From NCBI GenBank assembly GCA_964539305.1, contig CAZIIM010000022.1:1-32062 (forward strand): DNA of 32,062 bases. Reading direction: 5' to 3'. Below the pieces are notes generated by a model. That model saw nothing but the letters and a program-made list of their open reading frames with translations, did no database searches and was not told the origin of the DNA. The position numbers and the translations under genes were made by a program. Of the stretch, positions 24,994 to 32,062 are shown in pieces (the stretch's first letter is position 1; every line of letters starts with the position of its first letter). This DNA comes from CAZNUM01 sp964539305 (GTDB lineage: Bacteria > Fidelibacterota > Marinisomatia > Marinisomatales > TCS55).

Positions 24994-25289
24994 ACCCTCT
25001 CCAACGTCTGGATCCGGTTATTCATGCACCGGTGCGCCTGGCGATCCTGACGGTTTTATCTTCAGTGAAAGAGGCGGAATTCAGTTATCTGAAAGAAGCT
25101 ACCGGTGCCACCGACGGAAATCTCAGCACCCACCTCACCAAATTGGAACAGGCCGGGTATATCCGCATTGAGAAACAGTTTGTGGGGAAAAAGCCAAGAA
25201 CAACTTGCTCTCTGACATCAGAAGGGCGTAGCGCTTTCAGGGCCTATATCGCCGCTCTGGAACAGTATTTGAATACCGGAAAAACATGA
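24990..25289 (+). CDS. Winged-helix transcriptional regulator (HTH_34/ArsR-like)
   Basis: A 99-residue DNA-binding protein with one winged helix-turn-helix: HAPVRLAILTVLSSVKEAEF (helix 1-2), YLKEATGATDGNLSTHLTKLEQAGY (recognition helix) and VGKKPRTTCSLTSEGRSAF (wing and last helix). It probably acts as a dimer. The start is GTG at 24990, sharing bases with the TGA of the membrane protein gene. A longer in-frame reading from further upstream exists but lies wholly inside the other gene. The palindrome at 24355 is its likely target. Confidence 0.82.
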   Translation: MNPLQRLDPVIHAPVRLAILTVLSSVKEAEFSYLKEATGATDGNLSTHLTKLEQAGYIRIEKQFVGKKPRTTCSLTSEGRSAFRAYIAALEQYLNTGKT

Positions 25290-25485
25290 CCTGAGAAGGG
25301 GTCAGCCTCTTTTTAGTATTGAAAAGATTTTTTCCTGTCAGGATAGTAAATTGACAGGGGAGAAATCTACTGCCATTAAATACAGTGTTTATCATTGATT
25401 GTAATCGGAGGATTGGCATCATTTTCAATCCGGATGAATACACCGGTACTGGGTGTACCCTGGTTAATGATGTTTTGTACGAGTA
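25290..25485. other. Intergenic region before the type IIG gene
   Basis: 196 bp without a gene. A weak hairpin (TGACC 25287-25291 with GGTCA 25300-25304) is followed a few bases later by a T tract and could terminate the regulator transcript. No convincing promoter for the restriction-modification gene is visible. Confidence 0.3.
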
Positions 25486-28400
25486 ATGGGTAATACTCTA
25501 TCCCGTATTCGGCGTTTGGTGGAACACTTCCACCGCAACCTTGAAGTTTACAAGCGCTCGTACAATGAGACCATGGTGCGGCGGGAGTTCATTGATCCCT
25601 TTTTTACCGCTTTGGGGTGGGACGTGAGCAACGTAGCCGGTTATTCCGAAGCCTACAAGGATGTGATCCACGAAGATGCCATCAAGGTGGGTGGGGCCAC
25701 CAAGGCGCCGGACTACGCTTTCCGGATCGGCGGTGTACGGAAATTCTTTGTGGAAGCCAAAAAACCATCGGTGGATATTAAGCAGGACATTCACCCGGCT
25801 TACCAATTGCGGCGCTACGCCTGGTCGGCCAAACTGCCCCTGAGCATCCTCACCGATTTTGAAGAGTTTGCCGTGTACGACTGCCGTATCAAGCCGGTAA
25901 AGACCGATCAGGCCGCCACGGCCCGGATCATGTATCTCACCTTTGACCAGTATCCCGACCGCTGGGAAGAAATTGAATCCATCTTTTCTAAAGAAGCCAT
26001 TCTCAAGGGCTCGTTTGATCGCTACGTGGAATCCACTCGGCGCAAGCGGGGCACGGCAGAAGTGGACACGGCCTTTTTGAAAGAGATCGAGGTGTGGCGG
26101 GAACGCTTAGCCCGCAACATTGCCCTGCGGAATCCAACCCTGTCACAGAGAGAGGTGAACTTCGCCGTCTCCCGTACCATCGACCGGATCATTTTCCTGC
26201 GGATCTGCGAGGATCGGGGGATCGAAGAATACGGCCAGTTGATGGCCTTGCAGAACGGCACCAACGTGTACCAGCGGCTGGTAACCCGGTACCGGCGGGC
26301 AGACGAGAAGTACAACTCCGGTTTGTTCCACTTCCACCCTGAAAAAGGGCGCCGGGAAGCGCCGGACGAATTGACCCCTAAGTTGACCATTGACGATAAG
26401 GTGCTTAAAGATATTTTCCGAGAGCTGTATTACCCGGACAGTCCCTACGAATTCTCCGTCCTGCCGGCGGACATATTGGGGCACATTTACGAGCAGTTTT
26501 TAGGGAAGGTGATTCGCCTGACACCGGGTCACCGGGCCAAGGTGGAGGAAAAGCCGGAAGTGCGCAAGGCGGGGGGCGTTTACTACACACCCACGTACAT
26601 CGTAGACTACATCGTCAAGAACACCGTGGGGAAACTGGTGGAGGGGAAAACACCCAAACAGGTGGCTAGGCTGAAGATACTGGATCCGGCCTGCGGTTCC
26701 GGTTCGTTCCTCATCGGGGCTTACCAATACCTGCTGGACTGGCACCGGGATTGGTATTCGAACCACGATCCCCGGAAATGGGCCCGGGGCAAAACGCCGG
26801 CCGTGTACCAAGCCCGCAAAGGCGACTGGCGCCTCACCACGGCCAGGCGCAAGGAAATTCTGCTGAACAATATCTACGGGGTGGACATCGACCCCCAGGC
26901 GGTGGAGGTGACCAAGCTTTCGCTCCTGCTGAAAGTGTTAGAGGGCGAGTCCAACGAAACTATCAACCGCCAGATGAAATTCTTCCACGAGCGGGCCCTG
27001 CCGGACCTGGGGAACAACATCAAGTGCGGCAATTCCCTCATCGGGCCGGACTTTTACGACCAGCAGCAAATCTCCCTCATGGACGAGGAAGAGCAGTACC
27101 GCATCAATGCCTTTGACTGGGAGGCGGAGTTCCCGGAGGTCTTTGGCCATCGAGAAAAAGCTAAAAATGGGTTTGACGCGGTGATTGGAAATCCGCCGTA
27201 TGTTCGTATTCAGGCCATGAAAGAATGGTCACCAATTGAGGTAGAATATTACAAGGTACGCTATAAGGTAGCAAGCAAGGGTAACTACGATGTCTATGTA
27301 GTATTTATCGAACGTGGATTATCATTGCTAAACAAAAGAAGTAAACTAGGATTTATCGTACCAAACAAGTTTTTTAACGCACAGTACGGAAAAACAGTAC
27401 GAACCTTATTAGCCGAGGGTAATTACTTATCGAAAATCGTGCATTTTGGCGCTGAACAAGTATTTGCAGGAGCGACTACCTACACATGCTTGCTGTTTCT
27501 TAATAAAAGTGGTAACAAACAATTCGAAGTTATTAAAGTTGATGATATAAACGCTTGGTCTATTAGAAAACAAGCTAAAAAAGGCACAATTCCTGCGAAC
27601 AGTATTTCAAGCGGAGTGTGGAACTTTGTTGTTGGAAAAGATGCGGCTTTATTTGATAAACTTAGCGCTTTACCTATGAAGTTAGGGAACCTCGCGGATA
27701 TTTTCGTCGGCTTACAAACAAGTGCAGACGATGTGTTTATTATGGACTTTATTGAAGAGACTCGAATGACTATAAAGTTGAGGTCAAAAGCACTAAACAA
27801 GGAATGGACATTTGAGAAAGACCTATTGTATCCTCTGGTTAGTGGAAGTGATGTTAATCGATACTGTACATTGCCTGAGCGCCAGTATATTCTATTCCCT
27901 TACAAGGTTTACGACCAGTCAATAAACTTAATTGACTTTGAAATAATTTCTAAACACTACCCAAAAACCGCATCCTATTTTTTAAAAAACAATGATAGGC
28001 TCATAGGTAGAGAAAAAGGAAAGGCAAAAGGATCCCGCTGGTATGGTTATCTTTACTTAAAAAATCTGGCGCGTCAATCCATCGAAAAGCTTTGTGTTCC
28101 TAGGCTGATTAACAAATTATATGCTACATATGATGCTGAAGGTTACCACTTTTTAGATAATGTAGATGTGGGCGGTATTACTTTAAAACCCGAATATCAA
28201 TCTCTTCGATTAACGTACCTTCTTGGTTTGCTAAATTCAAAGTTACTTTGCTGGTACTTTCCATTTGTAAGTGCGCCATTCCGGGGTAGGTGGCTATCTG
28301 CTAACCGTCAATTTTTATCGCAACTTCCCATTTACATAATCGATTCATCCAATCAAAAAGATAAGTTCTACCACGACAAAATCATAAGTCTGGTTAATAG

Positions 28401-28560
28401 AATGCTGAGCCTTCACAAGCAACTATCTAAAGCCAAAACACCTCACGACCGGGAGGTACTCCAGCGGCAAATTGACGCCACCGACCGGCAGATAGACCAG
28501 TTGGTGTACGAATTGTACGGGCTGACGGAGGAGGAGATAAGGATAGTGGAGGAGCAATAA
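25486..28560 (+). CDS. Type IIG restriction-modification enzyme (nuclease + N6-adenine methyltransferase + specificity domain)
   Basis: A single 1024-residue protein that both methylates and cuts DNA. The N-terminal PD-(D/E)xK nuclease shows APDYAF (Asp76) and FFVEAKKP (Glu90, Lys92). A helical connector leads to the gamma-class N6-adenine methyltransferase: GGVYYTPTYIVDYIV, LDPACGSGSFLIGAY (Asp400, motif I), NIYGVDIDPQAVEVTKLSL and VIGNPPYVRIQ (569-572, motif IV). The C-terminal part is a TaqI-like target-recognition domain ending in a conserved QLVYELYGLTEEE helix. Codon use changes inside the gene: GC-rich to about 27150, AT-rich from about 27160 to 28435, then GC-rich again, so the recognition domain looks exchanged. 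No separate methylase or specificity subunit lies nearby. Confidence 0.9.
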   Translation: MGNTLSRIRRLVEHFHRNLEVYKRSYNETMVRREFIDPFFTALGWDVSNVAGYSEAYKDVIHEDAIKVGGATKAPDYAFRIGGVRKFFVEAKKPSVDIKQDIHPAYQLRRYAWSAKLPLSILTDFEEFAVYDCRIKPVKTDQAATARIMYLTFDQYPDRWEEIESIFSKEAILKGSFDRYVESTRRKRGTAEVDTAFLKEIEVWRERLARNIALRNPTLSQREVNFAVSRTIDRIIFLRICEDRGIEEYGQLMALQNGTNVYQRLVTRYRRADEKYNSGLFHFHPEKGRREAPDELTPKLTIDDKVLKDIFRELYYPDSPYEFSVLPADILGHIYEQFLGKVIRLTPGHRAKVEEKPEVRKAGGVYYTPTYIVDYIVKNTVGKLVEGKTPKQVARLKILDPACGSGSFLIGAYQYLLDWHRDWYSNHDPRKWARGKTPAVYQARKGDWRLTTARRKEILLNNIYGVDIDPQAVEVTKLSLLLKVLEGESNETINRQMKFFHERALPDLGNNIKCGNSLIGPDFYDQQQISLMDEEEQYRINAFDWEAEFPEVFGHREKAKNGFDAVIGNPPYVRIQAMKEWSPIEVEYYKVRYKVASKGNYDVYVVFIERGLSLLNKRSKLGFIVPNKFFNAQYGKTVRTLLAEGNYLSKIVHFGAEQVFAGATTYTCLLFLNKSGNKQFEVIKVDDINAWSIRKQAKKGTIPANSISSGVWNFVVGKDAALFDKLSALPMKLGNLADIFVGLQTSADDVFIMDFIEETRMTIKLRSKALNKEWTFEKDLLYPLVSGSDVNRYCTLPERQYILFPYKVYDQSINLIDFEIISKHYPKTASYFLKNNDRLIGREKGKAKGSRWYGYLYLKNLARQSIEKLCVPRLINKLYATYDAEGYHFLDNVDVGGITLKPEYQSLRLTYLLGLLNSKLLCWYFPFVSAPFRGRWLSANRQFLSQLPIYIIDSSNQKDKFYHDKIISLVNRMLSLHKQLSKAKTPHDREVLQRQIDATDRQIDQLVYELYGLTEEEIRIVEEQ

Positions 28561-28640
28561 AGGTGTATATACTTATCGTCATTGGTTAGTGAGTTAATGA
28601 CACATAACAATCTTTATAATTTCTTATTACTGGTAAACAA

Positions 28641-29558
28641 ATGTCGTATTACCCGCTGAAAAACAAGCGAGAATTTCTTAAGTTAATTGAGGAAGTAAAT
28701 CAAACACTAATCGAGAATAATATCCCAATAATTGCGCGTCCTATTGGAATATTTGCGGAAAAATTGAAAGTGAGCTTACCAATTACCAATACATACGGGA
28801 TTTTTCTTCAAGAATATGTTCCATTGGTAGAACACGTTCATGAATGGTATGAGGAAAGATATGGTGAAAGGTTAAAAAGTGATTTTAGGTTAGGGAATTC
28901 CGTTACAATAATACAAGGTGATCCATGGCGTATTAAAATACCATTAGTTTATGGACGTGTGAATGTCTTCTTTTGTCCTCCCGAAGAAGTTCCAGATAAA
29001 GCACCAGAGAAAGGGGCAATAATCATAAATATGCTTGATCTTATTGAGTATTTTCCAAAAGAAAAAATATATTCACTTGACTTAATCGAACGTAATAGAA
29101 TCATATCATTCTTTTCACTAGCATACGATGCATTTTATTCAATAGATGCTGTAAGGCGAAATCCATTAATCACTTCTGCTCTTTCTGATATTGATTCAGC
29201 CGTTTCGCATATAATGGACAAAAAAGCACAATATGGATTGTCAAAATGGTCAACTTTACAATTTTCAGAAAAATTGTTGAAGTCATACTTAATTAAGAAA
29301 GGTACTAAACCTCCAAAAAGCCACAATGTTATTAAATTACATTCTTTAGCTGTAAAGCATGGAATGCCCGCAATCAAGCAGAAAATACTTATTTCGATTC
29401 AATGTCAACCCAGTGTTCGATATGAAGAAGAATATATAACTCTAGAGAATGCTATCAATTCTCATCTTGCCTCCTTAATATTGTGTTTTGTCGTCGCAAA
29501 TGCAATGAACGACCACCCACGAAAGCCAGGTAGTTTAAACCCAATATCGTCTATCTAA
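28641..29558 (+). CDS. Hypothetical protein with a HEPN-like C-terminal segment, AT-rich accessory gene
   Basis: I do not recognise the family. The 305-residue protein has an alpha/beta N-terminal part (1-170, with LVEHVHEWYEERYGERL and GDPWRIKIPLVYGRVNVFF) and a helical region (about 180-245) whose pattern, DIDSAVSHIMDKKAQYGLSK then QFSEKLLKSYLIKKG and PPKSHNVIKLHSLA, looks like a HEPN domain. The canonical RNase motif Rx4-6H is not seen, because no arginine stands before SHN, so it may not be catalytic. Its base composition is AT-rich like the specificity part of the preceding gene, 80 bp upstream. It lies between that gene and a remnant of a similar gene's end, which suggests it arrived with a restriction-modification cassette. 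Confidence 0.6.
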   Translation: MSYYPLKNKREFLKLIEEVNQTLIENNIPIIARPIGIFAEKLKVSLPITNTYGIFLQEYVPLVEHVHEWYEERYGERLKSDFRLGNSVTIIQGDPWRIKIPLVYGRVNVFFCPPEEVPDKAPEKGAIIINMLDLIEYFPKEKIYSLDLIERNRIISFFSLAYDAFYSIDAVRRNPLITSALSDIDSAVSHIMDKKAQYGLSKWSTLQFSEKLLKSYLIKKGTKPPKSHNVIKLHSLAVKHGMPAIKQKILISIQCQPSVRYEEEYITLENAINSHLASLILCFVVANAMNDHPRKPGSLNPISSI

Positions 29559-29661
29559 AGAAATCCATTGCTAAGATTAACTTTTGTACTACCTTACAAT
29601 TCCCCTTTTATCAACGACTTCCATTTCCCCGAAGAGATACAGCAAAGACACGCAAAAAGTT

Positions 29662-29732
29662 CAGTTGGTATACAAACTGTACGGGCTGACGCCTGCTTAC
29701 CGTCAGGCAGGGAGAAGGATATTGGGATAGTG
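29662..29732 (+). pseudogene. Remnant of a type IIG restriction-modification gene 3' end
   Basis: Reading from 29662 gives QLVYKLYGLT and, after a 20-bp insertion, EKDIGIV. This matches the C-terminus of the intact gene (QLVYELYGLT, EEEIRIV; bases 28498-28548). The insertion, 29692-29711, has complementary ends (CCTGC-N10-GCAGG). Nothing else of the gene is recognisable, so it is a decayed end or an older copy. Confidence 0.6.
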
Positions 29733-29775
29733 TTAGTAGATAATTAATCGCTTGAAGATTAACTGTTCGATAGCG

Positions 29776-30399
29776 TTACCAAACATCGGGTTTATGAAAA
29801 GATCCTTTCTCGTCATGTAATATATCTGGAAACTGACAATTACTCAAAACACCTGACCTAATTGGCTTATAAAAATCCACAACTTGTAGTAATACTTTGC
29901 TGGGGTATCTATGCGGATTAAGGATACCCACCGTTTTTCCTAAATCGGCTTTAACAATTTTAATAGGTGCCAACAGATCACTGTCATTAGAGACAACAAC
30001 GGCAACTTCATATTGATCTTGGTAAGCATCATTCAATAAATGAGTGGCAAGATTTACATCTGACCCTTTTTCTTCGGTCTTGATAACGTAGGCATATTGA
30101 GATTTTCCTGATGGTTTTACTAATGGTAAACGTACGCTATGCGATAAAAAATGTCCGTAAATAATCTCAAGGTTCGGAATAGTTTGCAAAGCCCTTAAAA
30201 ATATTTTCTGTCTTTGTGGTTGTTGTGGGTCTGACTCACGTCCTTTGATCAGAGCAGTGAAATATTTTATTTGAATAATATCATTGTGTGGCAATAGACA
30301 ATCACACATTTTAGATAAATCAAGCCATTTGTATGGGGTTCCACGTACTGCACCATAGTAGAGATTAAAAGCATCTACATATACAATTGTCTTCTTCAA
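29776..30399 (-). CDS. NYN-domain (PIN-like, LabA/DUF88-type) protein
   Basis: 207-residue protein with a NYN/PIN-like metal-dependent nuclease fold. Acidic residues of the active site are visible: VYVDAFNLYYG (Asp9), TEEKGSDVNLATHLL (Asp114) and VVSNDSDLLAPI (Asp139, Asp141). Proteins of this family cut RNA or structured nucleic acid; the target here is unknown. The start is TTG at 30399, because no ATG gives the leading KKTIVYVDAF strand. Located in an accessory region with restriction-modification genes, it may act in defence or RNA decay. Confidence 0.85.
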   Translation of the reverse strand: MKKTIVYVDAFNLYYGAVRGTPYKWLDLSKMCDCLLPHNDIIQIKYFTALIKGRESDPQQPQRQKIFLRALQTIPNLEIIYGHFLSHSVRLPLVKPSGKSQYAYVIKTEEKGSDVNLATHLLNDAYQDQYEVAVVVSNDSDLLAPIKIVKADLGKTVGILNPHRYPSKVLLQVVDFYKPIRSGVLSNCQFPDILHDEKGSFHKPDVW

Positions 30400-30618
30400 T
30401 ATTGTCTAGGCGAATAAGCAGAAACCGTCGCGAGGACGGTTTCGCAGCCTGCACCGAAGTGACAGGGGTGATATGGATTTTTTCACCCGCAGAAGCGGGG
30501 CGATGGCATCTAACCATCCACCTCCAGGCAAATTGGATTGTTGGAAAATAAAAAACAAATCAATAATTACCCAATAAGTATTAGGTGAACAATCTTTCAA
30601 GGGAACAAAATAACATGT
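30400..30618. repeat. Structured intergenic region with two hairpins (REP-like or small RNA)
   Basis: No convincing gene. A perfect 9-bp stem with a 5-nt loop lies at 30421-30443 (GAAACCGTC/GACGGTTTC), followed by a second hairpin at 30486-30499 (CCCGC-AGAA-GCGGG). The GC-rich segment, about 30420-30535, sits in otherwise AT-rich DNA. It looks like a dispersed REP-type element or a structured RNA in the NYN leader; the sequence alone does not decide. Confidence 0.35.
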
Positions 30619-30634
30619 AATTAATGTAAATGGT

Positions 30635-30666
30635 GTGGTAAATTATTACCACAAAACTTGTGGTAA
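30635..30666 (+). promoter_or_regulatory. Repeated GTGGTAA operator upstream of the XRE regulator
   Basis: GTGGTAA (30635-30641), spacer ATTA and TTACCAC (30646-30652) form an 18-bp perfect inverted repeat. A third half-site GTGGTAA follows at 30660-30666, about 25 bp downstream in phase (25 bases between first bases). Located 34 bp before the start codon, it is a typical autoregulatory operator. Confidence 0.6.
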
Positions 30667-30699
30667 TGAATAGTTTTGTAAAAATTAGGAGGTGCCACC

Positions 30700-31056
30700 A
30701 TGACAAAATTTGGAGCATACGTAAAAGAACTACGTCTTAAAAAACGGATCACGCTCCGGGATTTTTGCCGGGCTGCGGGGTATGACCCCAGCAACTGGAG
30801 TAAAATTGAACGCGGACTACTGCCGCCACCCAAGAGTAAGGAAATAATTAAATCGGTTGCTGAAGCCCTGCGGCTTGATGAGAATTCCGAAGAACATTTG
30901 ACGCTAATGGAATTAGCTGCCATCAGTTACATCCCCCCTGACCTACTTACAAATGAGAACATCACTGAAAAACTGCCGGTATTTTTCAGAACCATGCGGG
31001 GAGAAAAACCAACCACGGAAGAGTTAGAAAAACTCATTCAATTACTTCAGGAATAG
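30700..31056 (+). CDS. XRE-family helix-turn-helix regulator
   Basis: 118-residue DNA-binding protein. The N-terminal HTH (7-60) reads YVKELRLKKRITLRDFCRAAG, YDPSNWSKIERGLLPPP and KEIIKSVAEALRL, as in Cro/CI-type regulators. The C-terminal helical part (DLLTNENITEKLPVFFRTM, EELEKLIQLLQE) is typical of small XRE proteins found as antitoxins or partners of toxins or ImmA/IrrE peptidases, but no such partner gene is visible on either side. A strong ribosome binding site (AGGAGG, 30687-30692) precedes the ATG. It probably represses its own promoter through the GTGGTAA sites. Confidence 0.88.
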   Translation: MTKFGAYVKELRLKKRITLRDFCRAAGYDPSNWSKIERGLLPPPKSKEIIKSVAEALRLDENSEEHLTLMELAAISYIPPDLLTNENITEKLPVFFRTMRGEKPTTEELEKLIQLLQE

Positions 31057-31597
31057 TTTATACAGAAGTGACTATTATTCCATTGCGGCTGAGCTGGCAG
31101 GAACTGATTTAGAAAAAGCATAAAGCTGAAGGGCGGAGAAGGTAGGTAATGTTTGGGGGGAATATCAAACGTCTGGATCGCAGATTCCCAGGATTACGCT
31201 GATGGCGCAGACAGGAATGGTGGGTGGTAGTATTTATAATCAGACAAATCTTCTTAGGTGAAAATCTTTAATCAGATTGTAAAAATAAATGGTGATGAAA
31301 AATTGCAATCATTTTAAAATAACAGAACGATTATCAGGGTTGATTGGGCAGATAAAGATGGGCGTAGTTTCAATCTGTGCAATCCACTAATCTGCCCCAG
31401 TCTGCAACCCAACAATAAGGGAAAAGCGGCAATAGATTAAATAATATTTCGAAGAATAAACTCATAAAGAATCTGGAAAGAACTAAAATTATAAGGTTGA
31501 TTACGCTGATTACACAGATTGTATGTATTAACCTTTTTATCTGCGCAATCTATTAATCTGCGTAAATCTGCGATCCAACAGTAAGGGAGAATTGGCC
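31057..31597. repeat. Gene-free region with two copies of a degenerate repeat before the GxxExxY gene
   Basis: No open reading frame of note in 541 bp. Copy A (31372-31425) and copy B (31538-31592) share a pattern like AATCTGCGCAATC..ATTAATCTG..CCAACA.TAAGGGA. Left arms GGATTACGCTGAT (31190-31203) and GATTACGCTGATTACACAG (31499-31517) are inverted relatives of the right arms, so each copy is a decayed palindromic element. Copy B ends at the ribosome binding site of the GxxExxY gene; copy A precedes no gene. Confidence 0.55.
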
Positions 31598-31975
31598 ATG
31601 GAGAGATATAAGTATGCTGACATAACAGAAAAGATTATCGGTGCTGCCATGAAGGTACATTCCTATTTGGGAAACGGTTTTCAGGAGGTGATTTATCAAC
31701 GGTGTTTGGCGCTTGAGTTGGCGGAGGCCGGGTTGGAATTCATGCGGGAGGTGACCATGCCTATTTACTATTACAAACAGGAAGTGGGTACGAGACGCGC
31801 CGATTTCGTGGTGGAGGGGAAGGTGCTGGTGGAGTTGAAGGCGGTGATCAAAGTTGAGGAGACCCACTGGGCACAAATTTTGAATTACCTGCGAGCCTAC
31901 GAAATGGAAGTGGGACTATTAATTAACTTTGGTGGGAAAAGTTTGGAGTTTAAACGCTTTGTGCTGTCGAACTAA
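31598..31975 (+). CDS. GxxExxY protein (PD-(D/E)xK-like)
   Basis: 125-residue member of the GxxExxY family, named for GFQEVIY (Gly27, Glu30, Tyr33). The C-terminal half has a nuclease-like core: RADFVVEGKVLVELKA with Asp69, Glu79 and Lys81, and THWAQILNYLRAYEMEVGLLINFG, as in PD-(D/E)xK proteins. No biochemical function is established for the family to my knowledge. ATG 31598 is chosen over TTG 31592 because AAGGGAGA (31583-31590) lies 7 bp before it. The repeat upstream extends into its leader, hinting at a mobile unit. Confidence 0.88.
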   Translation: MERYKYADITEKIIGAAMKVHSYLGNGFQEVIYQRCLALELAEAGLEFMREVTMPIYYYKQEVGTRRADFVVEGKVLVELKAVIKVEETHWAQILNYLRAYEMEVGLLINFGGKSLEFKRFVLSN

Positions 31976-32062
31976 AATACTCGTTCCGTAACCGACTATT
32001 AACCGCATGATAGAAACTATTTCTTCAAGTTAGCGTAATTACTGATCGGACAATTATTTTCA

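Noticed and set aside
30406..30600. 64-codon minus-strand reading frame in the structured region
   Set aside because: It runs through both hairpins, has no ribosome binding site and no recognisable protein pattern; the DNA looks like a repeat.
29559..30699. Retron or other reverse-transcriptase-linked RNA in the hairpin-rich region
   Set aside because: No reverse transcriptase motif (YxDD) occurs in any frame of the neighbourhood.
31057..31597. CRISPR array in the repeat-bearing region
   Set aside because: Only two imperfect copies, no regular spacing, no spacers and no cas gene.

Overview
The window is most like a Gram-negative member of the FCB group, plausibly Candidatus Neomarinimicrobiota or a relative. 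It is probably a metagenome assembly, because it contains three 100-N gaps. The evidence is a type IX secretion (Por) C-terminal sorting domain at the left edge with the NYPNPFNP signature, several secreted and outer-membrane-type proteins, lipoproteins with clear lipoboxes, and moderate GC. The phylum is inferred from style, not from a marker gene.

Layout. 1-15.2 kb is mostly housekeeping and envelope metabolism: the tail of a T9SS cargo protein, ssb, an M20 peptidase (interrupted by a gap), a PlsC-type acyltransferase, an EamA transporter, an LSm-like/beta-barrel envelope protein, a TolB-like propeller (gap), an MltB-like lytic transglycosylase, an M28/PDZ lipoprotein peptidase, a kinase-fold protein paired with a class III aminotransferase, a secreted nitrilase-family hydrolase (split by a false gap), an aldo/keto reductase, a short Smr-domain protein, a small lipoprotein and a threonine dehydratase-like enzyme.

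15.3-22.8 kb is the most interesting part: seven tightly packed co-directional genes ending at a strong terminator. Three are envelope proteins (transthyretin-like/LSm-like/FxLYD-like; coiled coil + TPR; beta-barrel + TPR). The next four encode a MotA/PomA-type stator, a MotB-type stator with its plug-region Asp and OmpA domain, a FliF-like protein reduced to signal peptide + C-terminal ring domain + long coiled coil + one membrane segment + FliG-binding-like tail, and a FliG homologue whose EHPQ FliM-binding motif is changed to ESPR. No export apparatus, FliM/FliN, rod, hook or filament gene is in the window. I read this as a candidate flagellum-independent stator-rotor machine coupled to periplasmic and outer-membrane parts.

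22.9-25.3 kb holds a tryptophanase-family lyase and a translationally coupled membrane protein/winged-helix regulator pair preceded by a perfect 14-bp palindrome.

25.5-32 kb is an accessory, defence-like island: a type IIG restriction-modification enzyme with an AT-rich, apparently exchanged specificity region, an AT-rich gene with a HEPN-like segment, a decayed copy of the type IIG 3' end, a NYN-domain protein, structured intergenic DNA, an XRE regulator with a repeated GTGGTAA operator, and a GxxExxY protein preceded by two copies of a degenerate repeat.
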